Assembly: GCA_024704765.1 (NCBI GenBank)
Contig: JAKMXF010000325.1
Location: forward strand, 275,739 to 339,738
DNA length: 64,000 nucleotides
Source: Oopsacas minuta
Lineage: Eukaryota > Porifera > Hexactinellida > Lyssacinosida > Leucopsacidae
Reading direction: 5' to 3'
Positions within the stretch are counted from its first letter, which is position 1. Every line of letters begins with the position of its first letter. The position numbers and the translations under genes were made by a program. A model generated the notes under the pieces. The model did not search any database. It saw only the letters and a program-made list of their open reading frames with translations, and was not told the DNA's origin. Shown piece by piece: positions 45,420 to 55,691 of this stretch.

Positions 45420-45545
45420 TTTTTAGTGCAGCTCCTATATGTAGATGTCCTAATGGCATGGACGATGTGCGAAGTCCGTACCTCAGTCCTTGCGGCCTTG
45501 CAAAATCTAGCAGTCTGATTAACATGCAAATTGGTACACATATTA
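45420..45545. repeat. Dispersed repeat family A, partial copy
   Basis: TTTTTAGTGCAGCTCCTATA, AATGGCATGGACGATGTGCG and TTAACATGCAAATTGGTACA match family A. Confidence 0.7.
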
Positions 45546-45622
45546 CACATTTTGGGTCAGAGAGTTGTACCGTGGCTAGATAGTGGTAATCGCGACCGGG
45601 CATGTGGACTCAAATGTTGATA

Positions 45623-45875
45623 CAGTAGATGCCGTTTATTACCATACCGCTTAATATCATAAAAAGTTCAAATCTAAAACCATTTTAGTTACGTCTACAT
45701 GTATTGCCATTTAGTACTGATCGCGTACAGAAGTACATACATACTATGTTTACGAATTGTATTCCTACATTATCCCGGAAATCGCACGAGAAGTAGGAAA
45801 TAAAGCGAGAAACTTCCCGGATAATGTCATAGAGCACACATGCACGAGAGGTATGATATTAAGTGGGATCCACTG
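45623..45875. mobile_element. Pogo/Tigger-like MITE with TA duplication
   Basis: Ends CAGTAGATGCCGTTTATTAC and, inverted, CAGTGGATCCCACTTAATAT; the flanks are TA on both sides. 253 bp, non-coding. The imperfect TIRs share the CTTAATATCATA subterminal motif. Confidence 0.75.
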
Positions 45876-45934
45876 TACTTCTTATTCAGTAACTAGAATG
45901 ACGCACCAATCATATTCTCACATTGAGCTACACT

Positions 45935-46110
45935 CTAAGTCTGTCGGCTGGACATTATTAGTGCAGCTCCTATAGGGAGATGCCATAATGGCATGGACGA
46001 TGTGCGATGTCCGTACGTCCGTCCAGGTATTGCAACTCAGGGTTATGTGTTTTTCTGGAAAGAACAAAAATACATAACCCTGAGCTGCACTACCAGTCTG
46101 TCGGCTAGCA
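45935..46110. mobile_element. Family A short copy bounded by GTCTGTCGGCT repeats
   Basis: The core AGTGCAGCTCCTATAGGGAG through CGTACGTCCGTCC is followed by a strong hairpin (CAGGGTTATGT / ACATAACCCTG, loop of about 20 bases). The end TGAGCTGCACTA is the inverse of the left TAGTGCAGCTC, giving TIRs. GTCTGTCGGCT occurs directly at both outer edges (45938 and 46099). This is the clearest boundary definition for the family. Confidence 0.6.
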
Positions 46111-46147
46111 TTGTTAGATATTTCCCTATTGAAATAAATACCAAATA

Positions 46148-46479
46148 AAGTGCAACCTCTATAAGTGGGGTCTATATAAATGGTGAACACCTATAAGCGG
46201 GGAAATTTTCGTCCGCCTTCATTCATTTCCAAAGAAAAGAACCTCTATAAGAGGGGAGTGGGCATACTTTAGAGATAATTATGCCTCACACCATTGAAAT
46301 TTACCTCTATAAGTAGGGAATTCTAAGAAAAATTTTTCTTGAATAATCAATTTTTGTGCTCAATTGGAAGCAAACACATTTATCGCTTAGAGAACATTTA
46401 CATTAGAAAGTATAATTGGGGAATGGGGTTATCAGAAGATTCGCCGGCCCGGGTTCCCCCACTTATAGAGGTTCTACTG
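46148..46479. mobile_element. Pogo/Tigger-like MITE with TA duplication
   Basis: Left end AAGTGCAACCTCTATAAGTG, right end CACTTATAGAGGTTCTACTG, TA on both flanks. The subterminal motif CCTCTATAAGNGGGG recurs four times. 332 bp, non-coding. Confidence 0.82.
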
Positions 46480-46648
46480 TATTTCATCAATTGATAGTCT
46501 TAGCAATGACTAATATGGCTAATGTGATATCACATCAAATATCTTCAACTAATATAAAACGAATTATTTGAAAAATATCCCGAATCATGCAAATAAATAT
46601 TAGAGAACTGAGGTAATATTACACTATAGCAATATATGATGATAACTC

Positions 46649-46656
46649 TATAAATA
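46649..46656 (+). promoter_or_regulatory. Putative TATA box of the orphan membrane protein
   Basis: TATAAATA lies 41-48 bp before the ATG at 46697. A second TATATAAA at about 46680 is too close to the ATG. Inference from spacing. Confidence 0.35.
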
Positions 46657-46696
46657 CGATCATAAAATAATTATTTGAATATATAAAGTTTATATA

Positions 46697-47842
46697 ATGT
46701 ATAACTTGAGTGAGAGTAATTTGATACAAAGAATATTAGCATGGATTGGATACAGTAGTTTGGTACTCAATATTTTGCTGAATCTAGTTTGGTTGATATA
46801 TTGCATAAGAGAATGCTGGAACAAAATCAAACAGTACAATAAATACAAACGAATTCCTCTTCTACATCCTATCAATAGAGATATACAGTATCTCTCTAAG
46901 AAGAAGATACTCTACAACGTGAAAACACATATTGTAAAGTTTTTTCTAGCAATAATAGGTTTAAGCCTTGAGATCGGTGGAATAGTTTGGATAGGGATAT
47001 GCTCTTTCGTTATTTCTATGGATCTAAATCCAAAATTCGATGCTATCATAGACACATTAGGAAATCAATATCCAAATTGTAGAATTCAATACATAATGAA
47101 AAAGATATACTTCCATCCATACTCCATTTTAATGTACAATTTTGAATTTGTGATTATATTCTCACAGTTCGTCTTATTATCCATATTGGCTCGTTATCTA
47201 GCAGCTAGATATCTGAATCACAGTTTTAAGAGAACTCTCATCAAATACATAATCTGGTTAAGTGTGCAGCTGCTTATTGTTTCTGTCTGTTCTACTCTCT
47301 ATACTTATATGATATCTTTTTTACTCTTCCCTTTACTTGCAGTAATCAATTGGTTTGTAGTGTTGAGAGATAGTCTGATTCTCACTAGAGTCCTCAAATC
47401 CAATTTGAGAGAACTCGAGTTTCATTGTAACAATAAGGTTCTGTATAGAGTACAAAAACAGGCTTATAAATTTTATCAATTCTTTCAGAAAACTCTTCTC
47501 TTCTCCTTGTTATTGATGATAGTGGTTATTGTACTATTTTTCTTGAGATTTGTTGTTGAAATGACAGTTGGATTATGTCTTCTAAACTTAATATATGGAT
47601 TTACTTATGAGTTTAGTATACAGGTCCCTTATTCAGTTGAATTTAATCTCAAAAACTACATCGGTATTTCTGATAGTTTTGTCACTCTTATTTACTCTCT
47701 TTCAGTTTGTCTTCCGATTTTCTGTTTGACACTCATGCAACTCATCCAAAGATTTATTACTAGATATCGGTATATACACGGTGTGCATAGATATAACTAT
47801 GATAATATACTTAAACAGCCTCTGTTACATGGACACAAATAG
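46697..47842 (+). CDS. Orphan multi-pass membrane protein, 381 aa
   Basis: An intact single-exon frame starting MYNLSESNLIQ, with two possible N-glycosylation contexts. Hydrophobic segments at about 16-38, 80-105, 145-166, 185-222 (probably two helices), 265-300 (one or two) and 328-352 give seven or eight passes. Lys/Arg/Tyr-rich loops lie between them (CWNKIKQYNKYKRIP, ARYLNHSFKRTLIK) and the tail is short (NILKQPLLHGHK). The layout is GPCR-like, but I see no DRY, NPxxY or other class signature, and I do not recognise the family. The frame is AT-rich yet unbroken over 1.1 kb, which supports a real gene. A lineage-specific receptor or transporter is the best guess. Confidence 0.7.
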   Translation: MYNLSESNLIQRILAWIGYSSLVLNILLNLVWLIYCIRECWNKIKQYNKYKRIPLLHPINRDIQYLSKKKILYNVKTHIVKFFLAIIGLSLEIGGIVWIGICSFVISMDLNPKFDAIIDTLGNQYPNCRIQYIMKKIYFHPYSILMYNFEFVIIFSQFVLLSILARYLAARYLNHSFKRTLIKYIIWLSVQLLIVSVCSTLYTYMISFLLFPLLAVINWFVVLRDSLILTRVLKSNLRELEFHCNNKVLYRVQKQAYKFYQFFQKTLLFSLLLMIVVIVLFFLRFVVEMTVGLCLLNLIYGFTYEFSIQVPYSVEFNLKNYIGISDSFVTLIYSLSVCLPIFCLTLMQLIQRFITRYRYIHGVHRYNYDNILKQPLLHGHK

Positions 47843-50080
47843 GTTACCTTTCTTACAAGTATTAAATGAATAATCCATCAATAGTATGTGTATAGTTATG
47901 TACTTATTGTTCTATGCTATTCTTGTTTGTATACCATTAAAGAAAGCTCTATGGGGTTTGGCTGAGTCATTTTGGTGTCAATTTGGTACTATTTGGTCCG
48001 CTTTTTCAGTCCATTGTGCCAAATGTTTGATAGGTTCGATTCAGACCAGGGCGTCTATTTTCAGTTTTAGAGTGCGAAGCCCTCTTTAAAAATGGATGAT
48101 TGCTTGACCAGTGCTAATGAAAATTTACACCTAAGTTGTGATAAACAACAGAGGTAATAAAAATTAGTAAAAATTCGAGCAATTATCGTAATATATCAGA
48201 TAGAAACTCGTAAAGGGTGCCAAATTTTGATGATGAGTAAGCATTTTAATTGACTATTCTAATGGTAAACCTGGAAAAATAACGGTGGAACGTTTAGTCA
48301 GGTTCCTTGTATAATCTCGTTGGGGATTTGTCACACTTTATATTTTTGGATTGCTTATGACCTTAGGACTTAATTGAGTATGCTGAGTCCAAACATGATA
48401 TGGTAAACAACATTTCATAAACATTTGTTCACTTTTGGGGACATAAAGTAAGCAGATTTAAAGGTGAAGGCAGTATCATGTTTGCTACGGTTAAGATTTT
48501 ATGTACTCGAGGGCCTTAGGCCCAAGTGTGGACACGAAGTGTTCGCAACCGCGTAGCGCGAGCAAGCGAAGCGCGGTCGCCTTATTTAAATCTGAAGAGT
48601 GAAAAGGAGCGGGTTAGAGAGCGGTGGCATCATCAACAAATTTGTAAGGCTCCGTTGTTTCATGCTATGAGGTCATTGTAGAAAAATCAGTTTGGATATA
48701 ATGCTGAAATAGGTATTTAAGTGATAGGAAGCCACTCAGTCTGTATTAATTACTTATAAGAAATCGACCATGAGGAAACGATTTGCATCATCAACATATT
48801 ATACAGTTTGGATAGGGTTTAATGTAGAAACCGATTAGAATTATTATCTTATATGTACTAGGATACCAAATGGAATTTGTATATTTTCTATTATTTTCTA
48901 AATTCTTAAAATTGATATTTCGGTTATGAGCAAATATTTAACGTATTTACTTGAATAAGCGCTACAGTGCTTATTCATTTTGTAGCCATTTTATATTTTA
49001 GGGCGAAATATTTTCTTGATTTTTAAGAATAACAACAACTTTAACTATCCCAATTGATTACATAATGAAATTCCAGTACGCATGTTCTCGCAATGTGCAA
49101 TATGCCACATGTGTCATTAATGATATGGTGTTCCAATACTTTTGCCAGGGAGTGAATTTGCTGAATATCAATATTTCATAACAACCAATATTCTACGATA
49201 AATCACACAAAGGTAATGATATATTTGATATCATGTTTTGGGTCGTAAGAATAGACAACTATGCAAATGGTGTAAATCATTTCTAACGCTCGATTTCTTA
49301 TACATAAATAATATAGATTGAGTTGTTAGCTATATAGTTCTATCTAATTATCAGTCAAATACCAATAAAGCACTCTAACCAAAATGCATTCCTACAATGG
49401 CGTCATAGTATGATAACGAAGTTCTACACATAAGCTAATGATGACAATAGTTTCCCGAGTGTCAATTTCTTAGAGGTTAATAATGCAGATTGAATTGCTA
49501 TATATTACATAAAATCAAATATTCTGAACTTAAATAATAGTGGAAAACGGAGGGTCCGAACACAAAAAATCATATAACTCATAGGAAATATTCAGGAACC
49601 AAACTAAACTGTGTATAAAATAAAATATTCTTATAATCTATAAAATATAAAAATTTACAAAAATTTAGGTTCCTGAAATATCCCCGAATGCTATCTCATA
49701 GTTTTGGTTTCACCTTAACAGTCCCTGAATTAACACAAATAATGCCTCCAAATCCAAAATTTGCCATTTCCATTGGATTCCTTATAGTTCTTACTATTAA
49801 TAAGGTAAATGTAGAAGAGTCTAAAAATTACCACTGATTTGAAAAGAGAAATAGTTTTGAAATTTGGAGAAATGACTGTTCAATATTTTGTGACGTCACA
49901 ACTTAGAAAGCACATGAGCAAATGATTTGAAATTTGAATATACATGCGACTGGTTAGTAGACACCTACACAGCAATTTTTAGACAAAATCTGAGGAATGT
50001 TGGTAGCATGGAATCCCTCAATATATAATAGAATATATACGTGAAAAAATAACAACAATAAATCCAATTACTTAGAATCA
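47843..50080. other. Intergenic, no supported gene
   Basis: AT-rich. Holds an isolated GC-rich palindrome cluster (48505-48585) and a lone Tc1-like terminus (about 49125-49155, related to 18728-18957). Nothing else recognised. Confidence 0.45.
48505..48585. repeat. Cluster of short GAAG/GTAG-loop palindromes
   Basis: In 80 bp: GAGGGCCTTAGGCCC, ACACGAAGTGTTCGC, ACCGCGTAGCGCGAGC and AGCGAAGCGCGGTCGCC, each a small hairpin with a 3-4 base loop, in strong GC contrast to the surroundings. The same vocabulary forms the right end of family B repeats. Confidence 0.6.
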
Positions 50081-51590
50081 TTAAATTTGTTTACAAAAAT
50101 TTTTCTTCCAAATTTTAAAATAAATAATGCTCCAAATTGTGAGAAGAGTAAAATATAAAAATGTAGTGATTAGAATTAAAAAAAAGCGTTGATCATCAAA
50201 AGACAAACCAGGTTCAAGAAAACCTGAAATCATTGGACCCAACCCATAAGCAAGGGTGTATGATGCAATTTGAACTGAACTCAATATCTCTGGCTAATTT
50301 CCTAATTTCCTAATTTCCTTTTCAAATTATCCGGAACATTCCACTCCATATCAACATATATCGCACCGTAAGCAAAGGTATACCCAGCACCAAGTAAAAA
50401 CTATCCTACATAAGTAACTACTATGTAGTAGTTAATAAAACTATTCTCCGATAGAGGTAAAATACTTATATTAACACAAGGTCGTCATACAAGAGATCTA
50501 TCTTGGAATATATAACAAAGCGGTGGTGTTAATACTAGTGCTAACATTAGTACTGGGAGACTCAACCAAATAAATACTAGCACACTTTCCCTCAATAATT
50601 ATGGCTATAAAAGGCAATAAAATTGTATAAAATAAATTAAGCATAACAATTATATAACCGATGTTTCAAATGAAGCGGAGTATATCCGTTCTAGATAAGG
50701 TACTATTGAGTTGTATTGGTACGACCAGCACATTGTAGCTACTAGATTGATTGCTACTATTGATAGGATATTTATGTTAGGGATTAATCGAAACACATTG
50801 AAATAGTCTTTGATACTTTTGCTGTCTACGCGTCCTATCTTTATGAACGAGAGATATAAGTGAACCTATAGTGCATGTCCAGATAAACGCTAGTCCAGCA
50901 TTGACAGCAAACGACTAAAACCATCCAGTGCGTTTATACAATACACCTTCAATTATCGGACTGATAATATAACCAATTCCTCCTATCGTTTCTATAATTG
51001 CCAGGACAGTATTGTGATGATTTGGAAAAAGTGCCATTCCTATAGACTAGCTAGATATGAATTTAGTAGCTAGATTAATCGAGAGAATTACCATGAGAAT
51101 GAAGGAATATATCACGAACCAGGAACTTGTCATTATATCGATATAACCGATCAGCAACATTAAAACACTTAGAGTCAGATATCCAGAAAAATACAGGAAT
51201 TTGGGACCGATAATCTTAATAAGAACCCAAAAAGCAATGCAGAAAATGAATATTAGGAATTTTAAGCAGACCGATTTGATCGCAAATAATAGCTGTAGAC
51301 ACACCTTTCTTATCTTCTGCGTAATTAGGATAGAACGGGCAAAATAATGTAAGACAACTTATGCTAACGACAGAGAAGAGGAATATCATAAGAAGATAGC
51401 CTACCATCTTCCAGGAGGGGATTGTTGAAAAAGAAGAGATTGGATTAAGGTTGATTTTGAGAAGAGGCGAGGTTTCGTTATGACACTCGGTTCTGTAATA
51501 AGAGATTCAATGGAAGTATTTCTGATGAATGGTGGCTAGAGCTGTCTTCCATCAACCTATCATCTTCTATTAATTCCATTAGAGCTAATC
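50081..51590 (-). pseudogene. SLC18B1-like MFS transporter, decayed
   Basis: Fragments of one MFS protein lie in order on the minus strand: start region at about 51580 (MELIEDDRLMEDSSS); TM1 with the SLC18B1-like CPFYPNYAEDKKGVSTAII (about 51300-51400); YSGYLTLSVL helices (about 51050-51300); the mid motif IGGIGYIISPIIEGVLYKRT (about 50920-51010); and a C-terminal half with YTLAYGLGPMISGFLEPG (50190-50280). Stops and frame changes at about 51475, 51250, 50900 and 50300 disrupt it. SLC18B1 proteins are vesicular polyamine transporters. No intact copy is in the window. Confidence 0.8.
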
Positions 51591-51599
51591 TAAACTAAA

Positions 51600-52154
51600 G
51601 AAATAAATAGAGGGATAACATAATGGAGGTTACGGAATTGGATATTTTGATGGGTCCATGAAGGTCACCCGTGGAAAAAATAAGTTAACTAACCCAGAAT
51701 GTGTAGGTCACGGTCAACCCTAAAGTCTGGTGTACTTTGTGAATTCATTAGACGATTTCGATTGTATGTGTAAAATATCCTAACTGACTTGCACTCAACA
51801 GTATACAAGGAAAATGGATGCCAATTTATCACATGATGTTTGTCAATTGTCAGATGTAACTTATATATTACTACTCAAATTAAAATAATATTTAGGTGTC
51901 AGATCACGCCCGATTTGGCAGGTTCATGGTCCTGACATAAGACCTCAGGGCGGCCCAAAGAGACACAAAAACCTACGACGCCCACGACTACAGCCTCATT
52001 GGCGTCCCGCCTACTTATCACCTCTTAACACATTAAACACAACTAAGGATCTCCGAGTTGAATTCAAAATTAATACATAGTAAATCACAAAATAAAAGAA
52101 ATAGAGAATTCATACAATTTACCATCAAAAGTAACTAGCATATCTAATAATAAC
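51600..52154. other. Intergenic, 3' flank of RPIA
   Basis: No gene. A slightly GC-richer stretch at 51905-52015 without recognisable structure. Confidence 0.35.
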
Positions 52155-52868
52155 TCAGTACTTCTGTTTATTAATAATATCAACAGAACCATCTTGATGT
52201 CCTAAATACAGACACTCAGTCATTCCTACAAATAATCCGTGTTCCAATACGCCAGGAATATTAATCACTCCATTAGCTACTGCTGTCAGATCTACTTCTA
52301 GAGGGAACTCCCAATCTAGAATAAAATTACCACTATCAGTAACTAATGGGCCAGCTTTTTTCTGAGCAATCCTAAGCACAGCATTACCACCGTATTTCTT
52401 CTCAATAGTTTGTTGAATAGGTTTGTAAGCTAAAGGCAATACTTCTATCGGTAGGCCTTTCATCCATGTTGTGCCCAGTTTATCAGAACGCTTACTAGAG
52501 TCTGCCATTACAACAAAGGCCCTAGAAAAATACGCGACGATCTTCTCTTGCGTGAGACAGCCACCACCTCCCTTTATACAAGTAAGATTCTTATCTATCT
52601 CATCAGCTCCATCAAAGGCTACGTCTATGACAGGACATTGTTCTAAAGTCGTTAAAGGCAAGGCATGCTCAATAATTAATTGTTGTGCCTGGAATGAAGT
52701 AGGAATACACTTTACACTCAAGTTTTCTGACTTTACGCGTTTAGCTAACTCCTGAACACCGTATACAATTGTTGATCCACTTCCTATTCCAATTACCTGT
52801 CCATTCTTCACGTAATCTGTGATTGCTCTTATAGCCGCGGCTTGTTTGCCTAAATTTTGAGCAGCCAT
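52155..52868 (-). CDS. RPIA: Ribose-5-phosphate isomerase A
   Basis: 237 aa, single exon. Interconverts ribose-5-phosphate and ribulose-5-phosphate in the cytosolic pentose phosphate pathway. Landmarks from the chosen Met: GIGSGSTIVY (27-36, phosphate loop), DGADEID (86-92), KGGGGCLTQEK (99-109, with the catalytic Glu108), GLPIEVLPLAY, GPLVTDSGNFILDWEF and IPGVLEHGLFVGMTECLYLG. All active-site positions of the family are present. I start at MAAQNLGKQ (A at -3, G at +4). An upstream in-frame ATG at 52964 would add 32 residues with a basic, hydrophobic character that could be a targeting extension, as in some animal RPIAs. Confidence 0.96.
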   Translation of the reverse strand: MAAQNLGKQAAAIRAITDYVKNGQVIGIGSGSTIVYGVQELAKRVKSENLSVKCIPTSFQAQQLIIEHALPLTTLEQCPVIDVAFDGADEIDKNLTCIKGGGGCLTQEKIVAYFSRAFVVMADSSKRSDKLGTTWMKGLPIEVLPLAYKPIQQTIEKKYGGNAVLRIAQKKAGPLVTDSGNFILDWEFPLEVDLTAVANGVINIPGVLEHGLFVGMTECLYLGHQDGSVDIINKQKY

Positions 52869-53187
52869 ACTGGTGGAATGGTGAGCAATATGGATATAAT
52901 GGATTAGCAAGCTTCTAACTAGTAAGTTAGTATTGTGAATAGAAATATTTAGTATGTGGTACATTGTGTAAAATGAAAAGTCAATCGAATAAAAGCATTC
53001 TTAATTTTCATGGTCAAATTAGTCTATTAAGTATAAATACACTAATTCACCACGTGATTTAATCATAGACGGGCTCGTCGTTTCGCGATGAACTCGGAGC
53101 ATTGGGCCTCGAGGTATCCATTATTCTCCAAATTGACGGCCCCTTTGAGTATTATAATGCAGATATCTATATTATTAAATCACAATT

Positions 53188-53240
53188 GTTGTCTGTCTGT
53201 CTGTCTGCCTGTCTGTTTGTCTGTTTGTTTATTTGTCCGT
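53188..53240. repeat. (TGTC)n/(TGTT)n microsatellite
   Basis: About 12 degenerate tetranucleotide units. The Cys/Leu/Val-rich frame over it is an artefact. Confidence 0.9.
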
Positions 53241-53739
53241 TGTAAAGGAAAGGATATTACGGTATATACTATATGTGTGTAGGTTTGTCTGGCCGCAACA
53301 TTGAAGGATGTCAAGTTATGGATGAATATTGGCCCAAATATGCCACCCATGGTCACTACGATAACTCTGGAATGGGCGAACTTTATAATGACAAAATTTT
53401 GATATTTTTTGTACAGCAACATCCTTAGATTCTATGCTATAATTTTGAAACCGTAAATGTGTTAATTTCGTTTCTACGTAATTTCAAAAGAGGAGCATTT
53501 TCTGACATATTTGCTAACTAAGCAAACAGATGACGTCATTTTGGCCTGAAAATAGTTTGTAGATGTAGACTATGAGTAGTGTCAAATATCAATAATATAT
53601 ATATTCTGGCCAAAATGTACCGTTTAAATTTTATCGCAACTAATATATCTCCTTAGAACTGACTTACCCAATCCCTGGTCCAAGTCCATTAATCAGCACC
53701 ATTGGCTTAGTGTATAGAATGCTATGGTAATACAAATGT

Positions 53740-53900
53740 CATTGTGGCAAGAGTAGGTGTGATAGGGATTAATTATTGAATCTAGGAAATGGACCATTCT
53801 AGACAAAGGTTCTGACCAAATTTCAGATGGATTGATTGAGAATTGACATAATTATTAAGTGTTAAGTTGTGCTCATATTTCATTGTTGGAATTCGCTGCT
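53740..53900 (-). repeat. Inverted copy of the 5780-5940 repeat
   Basis: GTGTGATAGGGATTAATTAT and GTCATTGTGGCAAGAGTAG mirror the sequence near 5900-5935; AAGTGTTAAGTTGTGCTCAT mirrors 5810-5840. Confidence 0.6.
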
Positions 53901-54059
53901 GAGTTCACACTCGTGAACTTTTAGGAAGAATATCTTGCGTCATGGTTTCACTGAATGACCATAACCTCATCATCTATGAAACCATATGCAAGAATTGAAT
54001 CTTTTTGGTCATTGGCCTCTCACTGCCATGGCCGGATCACCCAATAGGCTAAGCAGGCT

Positions 54060-55255
54060 GCAGCCTAGGTCCCCCTGGATTCTGGGGCCCCGAAAAATAT
54101 GATCATCGTAATTTTTTATTGGAATTGATTCATTTTAGATCAATCAAAGTGTTATTCTTCCCTCTTACAATTTCATCAGTTATTTGCTCTTCAATTATTA
54201 CAATTAGATATTTATTTCCTTGTTAGCTGTTATGCAACACATACATGTCTGAACGCTCCAGGCATAAATCTGGTGCAGAGAAGAGAAATAGACGTCATGA
54301 AAGCAATGAGCGTGATGAAAAAATGTTGCCAAGATTCCGAAACTGACAAACATATTTCTAACGGTGAGTTTGTACAAATCCAAACTATATAAAGTGGAAA
54401 TCCCCACAAATACATGTAGTAGTGACCCGTCATCGTAAGCCATGGATGTTCAGCCAGTTGTCACAGAAGCTGAGGCTGAGTTCACGGTGGATACCTTGGA
54501 AAGGACTGTCCCGGCTGCTTCACCTATGTCTGTGTTTGATACAGATTTAGCAAAAAGGCCTGAAGAAATAACTCAAATATATGCACGCGCGAATATTGGG
54601 CACAATGTGGAAGTGAATATTGTCAGCATTCCGATGTTAACTTTGAGGCATCAAAGATCGTTGACGGAAATCGACAAGCCCGATATTTCATCTCGTGAAG
54701 ACATATTCAAGTGATTTGTAATTAACTTTAAGCGAAGAAATTGTGCAATTTGCTGAATTTGTTCAATAAAACGTCAACAGTTATCTGGCAACGTAAAAGT
54801 CGAAATGTCTCGCATCTTAATGGAGCTTGGAATTCGTGGAACATTTCCGAATGTGGATGTGGCCTATTGTCTCTATTTGACACTACTTGTTTCAAATTGC
54901 ACAGGAGAGAGATCCTTTTCAACGTTGAAACGAGTCAAGAATGAAATCCGCACAACAATGAAAGATGAACGATTGAATCAACGATTTCTCTTGTGTATTG
55001 AGAGTGCCATTCTCCGTGATATAGACCAGGGTTTCTCACACTTTCATGCGCTATGGCCACACTTTTTAGAAATTTTATATCATGACCACACCCGGGTCGA
55101 CATATTTGGTCAGGTTTGGTCATGGAGCTTCAACTTGACCAAAAATCCACATAGAAAATCTCTGTGACTACAAGTTGAGAAACCCTGATATAGACTTCAA
55201 TATCGTTATTTCAAAGTTCGCCAAATTGAAAGCCAGGAAAATATATTTTCTGTAA
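54060..55255 (+). pseudogene. hAT (ZMYM1-like) transposase fossil, interrupted by a MITE
   Basis: The left end near 54063 (CCCCCTGGATTCTGGGGCCCC) may be the hAT terminus. The coding remains begin at 54243 with MSERSRHKSGAEKRNRRHES, where KSGAEKR is the N-terminal hallmark of ZMYM1-like hAT proteins. Then come short fragments around 54442-54770 (ISREDIFK, LSEEIVQFAEFV) and the hAT C-terminal dimerisation domain at 54805-55026 (TGERSFSTLKRVKNEIRTTM, KDERLNQRFLLCIES). A 161-bp MITE with an 8-bp duplication cuts the frame at 55027. Removing it and one duplication restores the same frame to a stop at 55253-55255. Most of the catalytic centre is missing. Confidence 0.85.
55027..55187. mobile_element. 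hAT-type MITE nested in the hAT fossil
   Basis: 161 bp with inverted ends CAGGGTTTCTCACAC / GTTGAGAAACCCTG and a perfect 8-bp target-site duplication ATATAGAC (55019-55026 and 55188-55195). Non-coding, with a central GGTCA/TGACC-rich palindrome. Confidence 0.92.
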
Positions 55256-55404
55256 ACAGAGTTTGGACCGCCAACTATATAATAATTATATAAGTAACAT
55301 TACAATACACTTAAATATAGTTATTTTGTGATTCATACATTGGTTGAAGGGAGAAGGTAGGGGCACATAATTCTAACCAGCCTATGAGCCCAGAAATCCA
55401 TGAT

Positions 55405-55691
55405 CCGGTGTATCAGCCTAGATTAACCTCCCAACACAGTTTAATCCTTAGGCATAGTCTGGGCTAGCCTAGATTAACCCCCAGGTATAAACTTGGCTAT
55501 CCCCCGGGGTTAAGCTAGGCTAGCCCAGTTTATACGCTTTAGCCCAGGTTATACCCTCAAAAGGGGGTTAATCTAGGCTCAGAAGGTATAATCTGGGCTA
55601 AGCCAGTTTAAACCCCGGGGCATAAACTAGCCTAACCTAGTTTGTACCCAGGTATATTCTGGCGGGGGGTTAATTTGAGCTGCTACACCGG
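55405..55691. mobile_element. GC-richer MITE with iterated AGCCTAGATTAACC motifs
   Basis: Inverted ends CCGGTGTATCAGCCTAGATT and (inverted) CCGGTGTAGCAGCTCAAATT bound 287 bp made almost entirely of alternating direct and inverted copies of AGGCTAGCCTAGATTAAC / TTAATCTAGGCT / AAACTGGGCTAGCC. It lies beside the Gypsy 3' end. The target-site duplication is not clear. Confidence 0.75.

Larger units (their letters stand above)
52965..54055. other. Intergenic, 5' flank of RPIA
   Basis: Contains a TGTC-type microsatellite at 53188-53240 and, at 53740-53900, an inverted copy of the 5780-5940 repeat. No gene. Confidence 0.5.

Noticed and set aside
45420-46110. tRNA- or snRNA-like structure in the family A core
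   Set aside because: It has stem-forming segments but no A/B-box spacing, anticodon stem or Sm site that I could support.
53088-53422. Cys/Val/Leu-rich frames around 53200
   Set aside because: Translations of the TGTC microsatellite on both strands.
54728-55123. Minus-strand frames over the hAT fossil
   Set aside because: Antisense to the recognisable hAT dimerisation domain.
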